Positions 25,101 through 36,430 of a DNA stretch of 64,000 nt are shown piece by piece. Made by a program: the position numbers and the translations under genes. Numbering within the stretch: the first letter of the stretch is position 1; every line of letters begins with the position of its first letter. Location of the stretch: positions 1-64,000 of the forward strand of contig BGZK01000741.1 in NCBI GenBank assembly GCA_005406025.1. The letters run 5' to 3'. The notes under the pieces are model-generated. The model was not told the origin of the DNA. It did no database searches and saw nothing but the letters and a program-made list of their open reading frames with translations. This stretch comes from Eumeta japonica (taxonomy: Eukaryota; Arthropoda; Insecta; Lepidoptera; Psychidae).

Positions 25101-28100
25101 CATTCTAGAATCAATAGAAATTTTGAACTGAAATCAACTAATTGTAAGCATTTTATTAAAATGATGCATAGTAAATAGATTCACATAATTTCCCACACAT
25201 TAAATAAATCTAATACTAATATGTTTATGTGCATGTCTAATTTTGTTTCTGTCTTTAACTTTATTATATTTATTTTAATTTTATATATATATATGTTGAA
25301 AAAATACTCCAATTTTTTGACAACAATAAGTTTTAAAAAATTTTTAAAATATTGTTTTCAAAAAAAGATCTTTTTTCACTTTCTGTCATCGTTTTGTGTG
25401 TAAGTTTGTCTTTTCTTTGTCTGTAATTCTGTCCTGTTATGTCTTAACAGCATGCACATTATTTACAGAAAATATCATTTATAAGCAAAGAGAAATTAAA
25501 ATATGCTGATGAAACTAACGCTTCTATGGATGTCTGTCATAAGAATATCGTAATGAAAAATTTAGTGAATAGGATGGCCAGTACTGAATCTCTAGACGAT
25601 AACATAGTTTTTGATTCAGATGCCAGTAATGATAGCACTATTTCGGAGAATGCCATTTTGAATAGGTCTCACAAATTGAGCCCAAAATTTGTATCGGAAC
25701 CTAATTTGAGCTTGATAGACAATAGAGACAATAATGAAACTCCAAAAGTTGGTAAAAAACATGCTAGATTATTCAGATCGAAGTTGGCTACTCAAAATCT
25801 TAAGAAGAAATATATAAAGAAAGCTCCAATAAGAGGCACTCCAACTTGTGTAGCTTGTTTTGAAGATCTAGATTCAGACTCTGATCCTGAGATACTTCCA
25901 AATAAACAATTAAATAGTGATGTGATACCTAGAAAAGCACAGAAATCTCATAGTAGCGCAGAAAGTGTTGAAGTGGAGTGTGAGAAACCATTAAAATTAC
26001 ACTATTTAACAAGTACACCAGGTGTATCAGACACACATTTAGATGATAAATGTATGACACCTTACACAATGAATTTTAGAAGAGCTTCTATGTCCCCCAT
26101 CACAAAATCTACACAAAAGTTGTCAAAGGCTATGCAGGTTTGTTCATATGCTTTTCATGTTCATCACTGGATCATTTTCTTACTGATATGCTTTGCTACT
26201 AACTGTTTGCTTTGTGGCTTGTACAATTGGTTAACAAATACATTTTAAAAAAGAACCTATTTCAATTTTTCCTTACTTTAATAATTGTATTAGATGGAAT
26301 GGTAAATATAGCAATAGTGTGTTTAACTTAATAATAATTGTACAGTATTAACTTTTGCCCGTGGCTTTGTTAGCATGGGCACAGAATGAGTTTTCTTCAT
26401 TTTCTACATACATTTTTCAATATAATATATTGATTACATTTAAAGTAGCTTCTGCCCGTGGCTCCGTTCTCATGAACAGAGAATGAATTCCGTCATCTTT
26501 TTATCGACTAATCATGCTATACACCGTTATCCTGATACTAGTCCTGCTTTTTATTGCAATTTCGGTCTTACTCTCAGTTTGAATTCTCGTGACTGATACT
26601 TAAATTCAAACTGCTTATTTTTTAAGGGGTTTTCAGTTTTCATGCATGAACTTAGAGTCTATTAGATTATTTCCAGGAACAAGTATCTTATTTGTAGTCC
26701 ATAAGCTCTTCTGTCTTTCAGTGAAAATCCCAAAATGCCATTCCGTCCGATGGCTGTGGTAAAGGCATACTATGGCCAACTTGGTTGTAGCATGAAAATG
26801 AGCCAGTTCGACTGGTGAAATGCCACATTCTCACAAAATATAAATGTAGGGTAGGAGTTTCCACTGTTACATTTCATTCATTGAGTGAGGGTCGCTGTGG
26901 CCTATTCAGCTCTTCTTCAGATATCCTATTTATTTTCAAAAGGTTGGCAATACACTGGTTACTTCTTTGGAATTGCAAGTGCCCGTGAGCAGCAGAGATT
27001 ACCTACACTGGTGATTTGCATGCACTTTTGGGGCTTAGGAATGTTATAAATAAAATTAAAATCGGTGTACCCTGAAATACATTAATCCAATTTTCATGAT
27101 TTGAATGATACTTCCCTATAATGGTACACATTCTTTTTACCCATTTAGAGCTGGACTTCACAAAGACTGTTTTTGAATCTGTTCCTAAATTATAAAAGGA
27201 TGTTTCGTGCAAAATTTCAATTTTCTAGAACCAGTTGTTTTGGCTGTGCTCTGATCAGTTAGTCATTTGGTTAGTTAGTCAGTCGGTTTCTTCTATTATA
27301 TTTACATAAGTAAGAACTGAATGACAATAAATTGTGTTAGTCAATTTAATATCATATTTTTCTGTAAATTGTTAATATAGTGTGACTAGTTCTAACATGA
27401 TGTTAATTGGAATAGGGATATTTCAAATTCCAACAACAGTTAAAAGATTCAGGTTGTCATTTTTAAATATCAACATCAATATAGGAAATAAAAGCATTTT
27501 ACATTTCTTATATTTCCCTGTATGGCTGTTCCATTTATCACAGTTGTTGCATATCAAAATTGTAAAACGATTGTCAAGATGTAGAAAAGTATCTTTTATT
27601 TTTGAGAATAACGTTTCTGTTTGCCGGTTACCGCTTTATTGTGTTTCATCATAACATAGTTCGGTTCTAGTCATGGCCATATATACATCAGTAGAGTTAA
27701 AGGAAGTATAGTGCTAAAAGAAACTGGTGTGACTATTTTAAATTTTTGTTTATTATGCAAATCGGTTAGAAAGTTAACCCAGTTCAAGATCTTTTCCTGC
27801 AGCGACATGGCATTCTTTTGTTGTTATTCTTTAAAATGTTATGTCTTTCAATGTTATTCTTTAATGATAGATAGACATATATTTATATTATATAATTATT
27901 AAAGCTGAAATTCAGAATACACAACTTAAAAGAATATGTTTTAATAATTCATATTTCTAGTTAATATTTTGTTGATTATGAGTAAAATATATTGAAAGAC
28001 ATTGAATATAAGTTGTTCTAGTTTTTAATTTTTAATATTAATTAATTACTACAATGTTCAAAGTCAAAGAAAGTATGCATGTATTATTCAAAAATATATT

Positions 28101-29110
28101 GCAGGTGTTAATAGAATGAAGAGATGTAGATTCTGTTGCTTGATACTTGAAGAAAACCGCATGTGTTGTAATACAAAAATTTGATGCATATTCCTTGTAT
28201 AATGAAATAAGAATGTTAACGAGCATTCTGGGATTTAGCTTATTCGTCTGTCAAAATGAGTTCAAATATATAAATTCAGTAAGGGTAATAGAGTCTTCAA
28301 ATGTTTAATAACTCTATCCATGCTGGTTGGGAATGTGAAGAATATTAGTTTTAGAAAATTTAAATGTTAAGCTTTGATGCTAAAATTGTAATATATACTT
28401 TTACTTTTTTTTAAGAGTCTATAATGACACCAAGATCAAGGAAACCTTTGATTGTAACATCAGAACAAAGAGACAATCAAGCAAATACTGAAGAAATGAA
28501 GCGCGATTGTACCCATTCTTCTGAAACCATATATCAATCACTTTCACCTAAGAATGATAGTGATTTCATATCATCTGATGAGGAAAATATTAGTTCACAA
28601 AGTGATGATGATAGGAAGGGAAGTGTATTTGAACTAAATACGTTTTTGGATACCAAAGAATCCAAAGTATGCACATCGGCGCAGAAATCGCAATACAATG
28701 GTAGATCTCTTACAGAACCGTTCAGAGAGTATTTACTAAGTAGATCAGTTTTGACTGCCACCCCCATTGATTTGTCGCTTTTAAATAAAACAAACGATAT
28801 GGAGAATTCAAATGATATGATTTCAGAGTCTTTGATGTATTGCTTGGATGGCAACATGCCTAGTGATTTAACATCTAGCATTGGCAGTTTAGCTGTTGGT
28901 GAGGTAATGGAAATTGAGAAATCAAACTCAAGGTCACCGTTGAAAAATCTCAATAGTTTCGTGAACATAGATTTAAGTAGTCCCAGAAGGAAGAGAACTG
29001 CTAAATATATCGTCAACTCTAAGCATGAAGAGAATATACCTACATATTCGAAGAGAGTGTTAACTGAAAAAGAAAATTTTGATTTTGAGTTACGAGAGAC
29101 TGATTTGTAG
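16115..29110 (+). CDS. ARHGAP19: Rho GTPase-activating protein 19-like (RhoGAP54D / ARHGAP19 orthologue), nine exons
   Basis: Exons read by GT-AG junctions and kept frame: 16115-16227, 16396-16577, 17248-17457, 17751-17959, 21730-21920, 24457-24629, 24848-24996, 25469-26137, 28418-29110; total 2589 nt, 862 residues plus TAG. The RhoGAP domain spans about residues 85-270. It shows the arginine-finger motif EGIFRRTGS (finger Arg107), the VLKGFLADLPQPLL motif with Lys145, the ALQLLFLLLTPLHRN helix and the RMSPDTLATMFTPHLL motif. Residues 327-356 (DAALAQLYAHIQALPDSQHK onward, ending LIKQFNRQ) and the SKSFGESIKRHIF stretch (374-386) are specific to ARHGAP19 and decide the assignment over ARHGAP11. 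The family stimulates GTP hydrolysis on RhoA-type GTPases and acts in cell division and shape. The tail after residue 410 is acidic and Ser-rich, with SP/TP sites and a KEN box at 850-852, and makes the protein much longer than the roughly 500-residue vertebrate form. The start ATG has context gcaATGg, and the frame upstream of it holds no earlier convincing start. Odd: the invariant RhoGAP Asn is Thr224. The exon model comes from the sequence alone. Confidence 0.93.
16650..17130 (-). repeat. LINE-like tail in intron 2, reverse orientation
   Basis: Read in reverse it starts tagcttttgcctgtgctctg, continues with a gat-ctgat-cc-rich middle and ends with atataaactata and aacaaacattcacatattag-like sequence, as do the + copies at 23510-24060 and 31755-32375. 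Non-coding. Confidence 0.6.
18676..18827. mobile_element. Short MITE candidate in intron 4
   Basis: Terminal inverted repeats tattgaatgagact (18676-18689) and agtctcattcagta (18814-18827) match at 13 of 14 bases and bound 152 bp, with atgctcggc-like motifs inside near both ends. No target duplication checked. Confidence 0.4.
19388..21028. mobile_element. 1.64-kb DNA element with long inverted termini inside intron 4
   Basis: The left end acagtgtttccgattcatat, then gttctaacttttgaaaaaga, is mirrored by the right end. In complement the right end reads acaatgttcccaattcatgt, then gttctaactttggaaaaaga. Similarity, at about 80%, continues inward for at least 70 bases and more weakly to about 150. 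The interior has no transposase frame. It carries a repeat at 19725-19915 and a diverged tandem pair (19985-20060 and 20145-20210; gtcgatcgccg then ccagtcaaaattcga versus ttgattgtcg then cagtcaaaatcga). Confidence 0.6.
19725..19915 (-). repeat. Repeat, inverted relative to 22145-22335
   Basis: ggatgtatgtaaacctctta, then acatttgtatggctttaccg, aligns at roughly 75% to the complement of 22195-22310. A TG/GAGC-rich simple stretch (19725-19770) corresponds to the CA-rich stretch of the other copy. Confidence 0.55.
22130..22460 (+). repeat. Repeat in intron 5, inverted copy of 19725-19915
   Basis: ccaatcggttaagccgtcca, then aaagttatgagaggtttaca, then a CA-rich stretch. The copy continues to 22460 with acctcaaaatgtcgaaatct. 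Small openings on both strands here are repeat-derived. Confidence 0.55.
22495..22690 (+). repeat. GC-rich interspersed repeat, family not named
   Basis: Abrupt GC-rich block (agcggacacctttacttcgc, then gggtcgcgttcccttctg, then ccgccgcaatcgagctccc-like) in AT-rich intron. It looks like an inserted repeat fragment. No second copy is seen in this window. Confidence 0.35.
22941..23118 (+). mobile_element. 3' end of an RTE-like retrotransposon, intron 5
   Basis: Translation gives KVGKGSPKKSYAHHIGGILK near 22942-23000. The non-coding tail that follows (gatggatgttagtgaagcaa, then gtaccatgtagaaatctata) is found reversed at 45045-45190 and 47180-47350. Only the last part of the element survived. Confidence 0.65.
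23510..24060 (+). repeat. LINE-like tail in intron 5
   Basis: Starts ctagctttttcctgcagctc, has a (gattctgatt/cc)-rich middle and ends cagccattaaagagtaatta, then acaaacatccaaac. The protein-like reading at 23393-23782 (repeated D/S) comes from the hexamer-like gattct repeats and is not a gene. Confidence 0.6.
26345..26600 (+). repeat. Two partial LINE-like tail heads in intron 8
   Basis: ttttgcccgtggctttgtta at about 26354 and ttctgcccgtggctccgttc at about 26451 are two heads of the same tail family, each followed by cagagaatga. Truncated. Confidence 0.5.
26735..27010 (-). repeat. Dispersed repeat in intron 8, reverse copy
   Basis: ggccaacttggttgtagcat, then gaaaatgagccagttcgac, is the complement of the segment ending gccatttttgtgttgcaac / ccaattaggc at 48325-48360 and of 56235-56270. 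The middle (cattgagtgagg) also corresponds to ctcactcattgg. Confidence 0.5.
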
Positions 29111-29360
29111 TTAAATATCACCAAAGGTTTTATTATATAATTATGCAACTTATGATTAGGTTGTGATTTTTTTATGTGATTCGTTATGTTACTAAACACA
29201 AAAATGTGAAATGATAAGTTCTTTACAAAATATCATAACATTGTTTCATTGATCCTATTTTTGTAATAGTGATTATATATAATTTTGTAATTATACTGTG
29301 ATAAACTATCAATAATTTATTATAACTTGGTAAATATTCTGAAAATAAATATTATAAAGA
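29111..29360 (+). terminator. 3' UTR and candidate polyadenylation signal
   Basis: After the TAG at 29108-29110 the sequence becomes AT-rich and non-coding. The first canonical AATAAA is at 29344-29349, followed by A/T-rich sequence, and fits a 3' UTR of about 250 bases. Other AATAAA-like motifs lie further on (around 29717), so the true cleavage site is not settled. Confidence 0.4.
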
Positions 29361-31754
29361 TATCATTGATGACAATGATGAAAATTTTGAAACACTACGG
29401 ACCTCGATGTTGATGTTGATGTTTGTTAAAAATAGAAATTCCATCTTGTGCACTTTTTAAATTTCTCCAAGTGTTTTTTGATAATTTTTTCCTTGTCATT
29501 TCCTTGTGGATTGTCATTATTCTCAGTATATTTACTTATCTGGAATCTAATTGAATTCCAGAGTAAGGCTATGCTATTAAATTAATTTTCGAATTTCTGA
29601 AAATTAATAAGAAAATGTTACCAGTATTAACTTCTGTTTTTTTTTATATCATTAATAATTTTTTTTCACAGTAAATTAATCTTTCATTTATACTTTATAT
29701 TAAAACAGATGTAAATAAAATTAATAAAATACCAATTTGTCTTTTAAATCTTATGTAAGGTATGGAATCATTTCTTAACAAGGTAACAAGTGAATATATT
29801 TTGCTACTATATTGAACCAACCAATACTATAATACTCAAACCTTATTGTATTAAAATAAATTTCTGTGCACAATATTATTTTTGCATGCCTACATTTTTT
29901 AATGGATGTACTATGTTTTGTGATTCATATTTTTCTTTAAGGGTAAATGAAATACGTCCATTTCATGCAAATTTATTTCATCGTGCGTTTTGATTCTGTA
30001 ATAGAATTGAATCCACAATTAACATAAAAAATGTTCGAAAAATTAGAATTCCGTTACGTTAAATTAAAGAAATAAAATCAATTATTAATTTTTATATCTA
30101 ATTTTAAAATTCATGAATAACCGGCAGTATTTACGTTCCTGTGAGTACATAGAAATGAATTTATTGCGTTTATAAACACATATGCAACTGTGTTTTATTA
30201 ATTAATTGTCAAAATCAAAATTTGTCACAACATAGAGTATATATTTCTTCAATACATATACAAACAAAGAGTGAAAGAAATGGCTAATATGGCAGCGTAA
30301 TGATTATATGTATAGGTGTGAAAGAGATGCCCGCCATTATAACAGCTACCGCATTATTACACCTAGCGTTGTCGCTTCGCTCTTTACCAATCGTAAAAGC
30401 TTAACAAAGATAGCATAATTTTGGATAAGAAAGCGATTTTATGTCTCCCAGTACGTATGTAAGGGCGGCAACATAGGCTGGAAAACAATCTTTATTTATT
30501 TATTTACCTTTGACTATTAGAGATCAAATCTATCCAATGAAAATTCACAAAGATGGTTTTATTCATGAGGCCTAGCGAAATTATTTATTACTTACTTTAG
30601 GCCGTTTTGAAATTGTGCGTGTGCATATAATTTATTTTTAATTTGGGCACGCCGTACTTTATGTGCTGTTAAAAAATTGAAAATCTTGCAAAAACTACTT
30701 CTTATCTTCAGTCAGAGTGAATTGTTAAACAAAAAACTAAGTAAATAGCACTTACAACTAATCAGTAGATTTTCCAGTTAATTAATTTTTGTTATGTGAA
30801 CGTATATTCACGTTTTAAGCGTTGGCAAATGAATCTACATGACACGTTTTTAGTCTTATTTTAATTACACTTCTCATAAATACTTTTTTCATAAATAAAA
30901 TCTCACATATATAAAGTCGAAATATCTTTTCACAGAAAAAATATTTCGATTTTATGAATAAGATAATATTATAAACTAGCTTTCGTTTCATATTAAATAC
31001 TCATAAAAACCATATAATTGATATATGTGAACGAATATTGTATTAAAAATTTCACGTTAATTTGTAAACATAAATATTCGAAGTGCTTATATGCATATTT
31101 ATGGAAATATTGAGCCTGCAATGTTTCGATGAGAGATTTTTCCCCGCTAAAAAAGGTACAAAGGAAGTAATAAAAGTTATTGTAAAAAGAGCTTTATGTG
31201 TGGTAAAAGTAATAAAGTGAAGACTCAACAGAAAATACTTCAAAATTGCAAGAATTCTCCACAGTTACAACATAATTTCAAAGACTAAGACATTATTACC
31301 TTATACATACAATAATAATAGTATAGATACTGTCATTGTAGCGAAAAGTATCGTAACTAAAAATGTTGGCCAGAATACCAAGTTAATAACATTGCGATAA
31401 TCATCGAAAAAACACCTATAATTCAAAAAAACTTACATTTTTAAAAATCAATTATCACCATGTTTTTTAATAAGAAAGAGTCTTACTGTAATGCATCATT
31501 AACCTAGGACCGTGCAAATCATAAACACCATAAGTCCTTATGACTTGTGTGATCAAATGATCAAAGTTAAAAAGCAGTAAATTGAAGCATTACGGTTTTT
31601 CAAAGCGTCAACTAATAATTTGATAGCGAGTCCTATTCTTAAATGCAGTAAAATTTTATACCTTGCTTTTTATTGGTATACCTACATGTTTATTTTATTA
31701 ACTTTTCCTTTTTAATAATACATACAATTTTAATTACTGTATTATAAGTAATTA
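29361..31754. other. Intergenic, no gene recognised
   Basis: Strongly AT-rich with only short openings. The 30290-30420 stretch is somewhat more balanced (gcccgccattataacagcta, then ccgcattattacacctagcg) but carries no recognisable frame. Confidence 0.45.
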
Positions 31755-32375
31755 TTGACTTGCTTTTGCCCGTGGCTCCGCCTGCCTGAACATCGAATTA
31801 TTTTTTTTTATCTTTCATATTGACCAATACTCAGTCAACCATGATCCCCTTTTAATTCCGATTCTGTTCAAAATATACAGAATTCATCCGCGATTTTACT
31901 CGCCTGGACATACAAAGAATTTTTTATATCTTTTATATCGATTAATGACCATCAACTGTGATCTCGATCTCGGTCCCACTCTCGATTTCATACCAGAAGA
32001 ACCCATATTTCGACATTGAAAACACAAGAAGTTTTTAGGCTATAAAAGATCTTGCGCTCTTGATTCTGATACCGGTCTTACTTGTGACTCTCATCCCGAA
32101 ACTATGTTCAACTTAAATGTCTCTTGGACATTGTTGTTATTAATAAACAATGAGCATAAGTGAAGAATTCGTTCTACGATAAAGCAAACAAAGCCGCGCA
32201 GAAAAGTCAGTATCTTTATATATTATAACGTGTATGTTATTCTGATATATATGCTATATCAATGTTAAATTTCAGCAAATTCTGTTTAGCCGTTAAAGCG
32301 TGATTGAGTACCTAACAAACGTCCAAACATAAAAACTTTTACATTTATAATAATGTAGTATGATACAAAAATCGT
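31755..32375 (+). repeat. LINE-like tail, most complete copy
   Basis: Begins ttgcttttgcccgtggctcc, carries gatctcgatctcggtcccac-type middle and gattctgataccggtc, then ends agccgttaaagcgtgattga, then aaacgtccaaacat and tttataataatgtagtat. The form is the 3' UTR of a non-LTR retrotransposon; no coding part is present. Confidence 0.6.
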
Positions 32376-33380
32376 TAAAAATGTGAAGGATAAACAGATA
32401 TGTGTACTAACTAAGAGTGTTCATCGGGATGAACAGATATTTAAGCTCTGTCGCTGGGATAGACTAATTTCGTTTTTTTTTTTATAAAATAATAAATTTT
32501 CTCAGAATTCATTGAAAATAAAGAAACCTCCAAAAAAAATCCATAGTTGTGTCTCATCTGATAATAATACAAGCTACTTTCGTATTCTGTGGTTCCGATC
32601 TTATTTTAATGACAACTGTACTTGGTACTGAAGAAGAATATGAGTGATCAATTTTTTTGAATCAACACATCTCTCCCATCAGACCTACACATTCATTAAG
32701 ACCTGAAACAAAAACTGTCCCTAACATAATACCACAGTTAGATTTGAAATGCCACGAACCTTTATTACTATCACCTCTATAGAATTGTACAGTTGATGCG
32801 TCAGCGACTTTTAATAATTAATTCATGCGATATTTTTTTGTTCGCCTAATTCTCATTTTTCATTTCCATTTCCGAAAACTTCACAAAAAACTTTTGTAAA
32901 AGGCATAAAACGCGAAAAAAAAAAAGGAAAGTATTTTGAAAGAATTAAGACCTTGTATGCTTTAGAAGTGGAGATTATTGAAAATGTAATTATTAATGAC
33001 AATTCTGAAGATTTGATTACTTATGACCATTTAAAGGATATAGAATATTTTTTAAATTTCATAATAATTTAATAAAATGGGATTCTACTAAAATAAATGA
33101 ATATCCTTTGACCATCGTTGTCATCATTTTCTAAATTAAATTTATTTTGGCATATGCACGTTTGACTGTTCTTCAGAAGTATTTGATTTTTTTGCTGATT
33201 TTGGCTAGGCACTTGTCAAAAACTGTTCTGCACGTAAAATTGTATAGCCATGAGCTTCGTTGCATTGTTTTTTATTTATTGTCAATAAAAATTAATAGGC
33301 ATTTGACAAGACATCACTTTTTTATGCAAATGGAAAATTCTATTCTTATCCAGCTGCATTTATGACACCTTCCCTTATAT
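32376..33380. other. Unassigned stretch with decayed coding-like pieces
   Basis: Short frames here look protein-like but are broken. One is 32661-32780 (LNQHISPIRPTHSLRPETKT and onward to PLLLSPL*). Others are ELRPCMLEVEIIENVIINDN (near 32945-33005) and AYARLTVLQKYLIFLLILAR (33150-33210). They may be parts of one decayed mobile-element gene. I cannot name a family. Confidence 0.25.
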
Positions 33381-33539
33381 TTTTGACGTTAATTATTAAT
33401 AGCTATTGCTTATAAATTTGGGATATATTTTGCGATCATTGCGAGTCATGGGCTGCAATTCTATATTATGAGACATATTTACAACATTAACATAAAATCT
33501 GAAAATTTTATCAAAACTGGATAAATCATGTGATTTTTT

Positions 33540-34350
33540 AGTAATTTTTACTAAAATTTAACCAGAAAACACTAAAAGTAATGTAGTTCTTTTGCTTGCT
33601 TTAAGCTATCTCCACAGCAATTTTATTGAAATCACTCAAATATTATAAGAGTGCTTCTTAATCTCACAAAACATAATCACAGAACTATGAGCCACTCTGA
33701 TATTAGCTCTGTACCTACTAATGAAAATAACTTTTGTAAATTTTAGTGCAATCAATTGAACTACACGGATTAGTAGCAATACTCACAGAACCCTAAAAAT
33801 TATCGAATATCTCTTTATAAATTTTCAGTCGTCTCCAATTTGAATATTATTGAAATCGTTTAAATTATAAGGGTTCTCAGTAATTTTCACGGCACCTTAA
33901 AAATATATCAGATATTCTTTTATTTGCTTTCATTTATGTTCGTACATACATAATAAATTACGAACATAAATTCTAAAAACCCTTTAATTAAGCAGATGCT
34001 TAATTAAAGGGTTCTTAGAATTTCTCATGAAACTCTAAATATGTATCGAATATCCCTTTATTGGTTTTTATTTTTCTCCATGCAAAATTTTATTGAAATT
34101 GGTTTTATCCTCGTATTTCTCACGGAACCTTAAAAACGTATCGAATATTTTTTATTAGCTTTCATTTATCGCTATACTATATTGAAATCAGCTTAATTAG
34201 TTAACAGAGTTCGTAGAAATTATTGCGGAACCCCTAAAAATGTATCGAATATCCTTTTTTGGCTTGCAAATGTCTCCATTTCATTTTTTTTTTGTAATCA
34301 GTTAAACTATATGGATTTTTAGTAATTCTCACGAAATCCTACAGAAGAAT
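33540..34350 (+). repeat. Diverged tandem array, 98-136-bp unit, five to six copies
   Basis: The motif accttaaaaatgtatcgaat, then atccctttatt, recurs near 33790, 33893, 34029, 34127 and 34230. Each copy is followed by a ttt-cat-t-tctcca and attgaaat-ggttaaat segment and by ttctcacggaa. An earlier degenerate copy starts near 33560. Confidence 0.6.
33978..34013. repeat. Perfect hairpin inside the tandem array
   Basis: Arms of 17 bases (aaccctttaattaagca and its complement) separated by only two bases (ga). Pairing continues imperfectly outward to about 33969-34022. It breaks the regular unit and may have caused one local duplication. Confidence 0.7.
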
Positions 34351-35769
34351 CAAACCTTGATAATTTTTATTGTAGATAATTTTCCTTTGTGGCTTCACTT
34401 CCATATAGAATGGATCCCTATTCATTGTATACTGATTGTTGATGCTATGTTCATCATAATCCTGATCCCGGTTCTCGTCTTTGATTTCAACTTGATCTAG
34501 ACCCAAATCCAGTTTCGTTCCTCTTTTCTTCATCATCAAATCAAACCTTTGACTGCAATAAAATTTTCCCATTTTTAAGTTTTCTATAATTATAATGTCA
34601 TGCAGGAACCCTAAATATGTATTATTATTATAATTTATATGAAAGACACGAAAACATTTTTCAGTGCTTGATGATTGAAAAGTCGTCAAACAATTTTTTT
34701 TTACATATTATTTGACCATATTGATAAATAAAATAAAGTAGAATCAGGATCAGTAAATCATGATGTATGTTAATCAGAAAATTATCAAAAAAAAATGTAT
34801 GTAGACGGAGTACAGACAGACGCTACATATTTATTAGTAGTATAGATATCTATGCTACGACGATCTCACAATCAGCCCTAACGATTTTGAGGAAAACTTA
34901 TTTTGATAAAGGTTTTATTTTCGTTTATATTTTCACGTCAAACTCAAAAGTCCCCGAGCTAGATCGGTTGTTCAGATACTTACTTTTTATTGCAAGAAAT
35001 GTTTGTGATATGATAAGAATTCACATCCACGCGGGTGAAGCCGTGAACGAAAAGTTACTATATTTAATAAACAAATTGATTAGATTCAAATCCGGCGATC
35101 CGATATACATATATGAGCTATCGGAAACGACCCTAAGAATTTAAAACAGAATTTCTACTTGGATACAATTATATCTTTAAAATTTTTCTGTATAGCTATT
35201 TTCCCTAGAAAAGAAATTGAAGCTTTCCTTCAATTGCGCCATTTCATATTATTTTGCGATAATCACATTGTAGCTGTATTATCGGCTTTCAACAACACAT
35301 GGTACTACATAAAAATGGCAATATTTAAATAAAATACTGAGATAAATTTTGCGATATAACAGATGGCATGTATTAAAAAAAAAGGATGTATTTTGAGATC
35401 TAACAAAGGGTACTTACCATTTAAATACAATCTTGAGAAAAATTTTGTGATTTAACAGATGGCACTATTAGTCAGTGTGAGTTCACACGAGGTATAACTG
35501 TAACTTAATATTCTAGTAAATTTTTAAGAGAATGAGATGAATACACTATGGAGGTGGTAAACAGAGAGAAAAAGAGAGAGTACCGTGCGAATGATGGACA
35601 ATGTTTTTGTTACTTAAAGTAACATTTTAGTAAAGACAGTAATTGTTCGATTCAATATAAAGTAATTTTTAAAAGTGCGCGATAGTCACTACGATCCAAC
35701 AGAAAATAATGTGCTATAAATTTCAACGCTTCTCTGTCTCTCTTCCTCCCTTTATATATTTTTCGAGTC
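34351..35769. other. Intergenic, no gene recognised
   Basis: 34340-34600 contains ccctattcattg and gatcccggttctcgtctttg, resembling the middle of the LINE-like tails in reverse, so an opening on the - strand there (34339-34689) is not called. 34767-35144 on + is open for 125 codons without recognisable motifs. The remainder is AT-rich. Confidence 0.35.
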
Positions 35770-36430
35770 GATTATGAATGTAGTAGAGAAGATACTTATA
35801 AAAAACTTTGACTCAATCCTAATAAAGGCTCGGCCAGACTGCAATCGTGAGCGCGGTCGTCGGGTCGCGATGCCACGTGAATACCTCGAATTCCGTCCCG
35901 CGCTTGGTCTGCGCGATGTATTATTTTTAAAGAATTTATGTAGTCACCTACCTACAAATGACAATTGACGTTGTCAGTGATGTTGTTGGTCGTCGATGGT
36001 ACTATTCAATTAGTTTATAGTAGATTTAGTACATTTTCCACATGTGTTCCACTCATCTCTAAACAAATAAGGCATACTGAGACAAATTATCGTCTAAACG
36101 ATACAAAACACGCATTATTACTTATGGATTCGCAGGTTCTTTACTGTCAGGGTATGTTTCACTAGAAAGTTTTAGAGCCGCAACAATGTCACCTCTGGAA
36201 ATACCCCAAGAATAAATCCTGTTTGCATATTCGATAGCAATGAAAGACATTGTTATTAAACACTTAAATATTAATTACACACAATTTGGTTTTGGAAACT
36301 GCAATATCTTATACGTAACACTTATATTGTAACTGTAACCTAATAGTAATACTATACTATAATTACTAAAAACGTCTCTATCGCAAAAAAAAAAAAACTA
36401 GCTTTAGTGCAAGTTCGACGAATGGCGTAT
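35770..36430. mobile_element. 0.9-kb TIR element family, copy 2, ends missing
   Basis: The core 35935-36335 matches copies 1 and 3, for example tacaaatgacaattgacgtt / gtcagtgatgt, then tagagccgcaacaatgtcac and cattgttattaaacacttaa. The GC-rich block at 35825-35925 aligns to the left block of copy 1 (gccacgtga, then tcgaattc, then cccgc). The outer inverted termini are not found. Confidence 0.6.

Noticed and set aside
28534..29199. 221-codon frame on the - strand
   Set aside because: Antisense shadow of the last RhoGAP exon, whose + frame joins correctly to exon 8.
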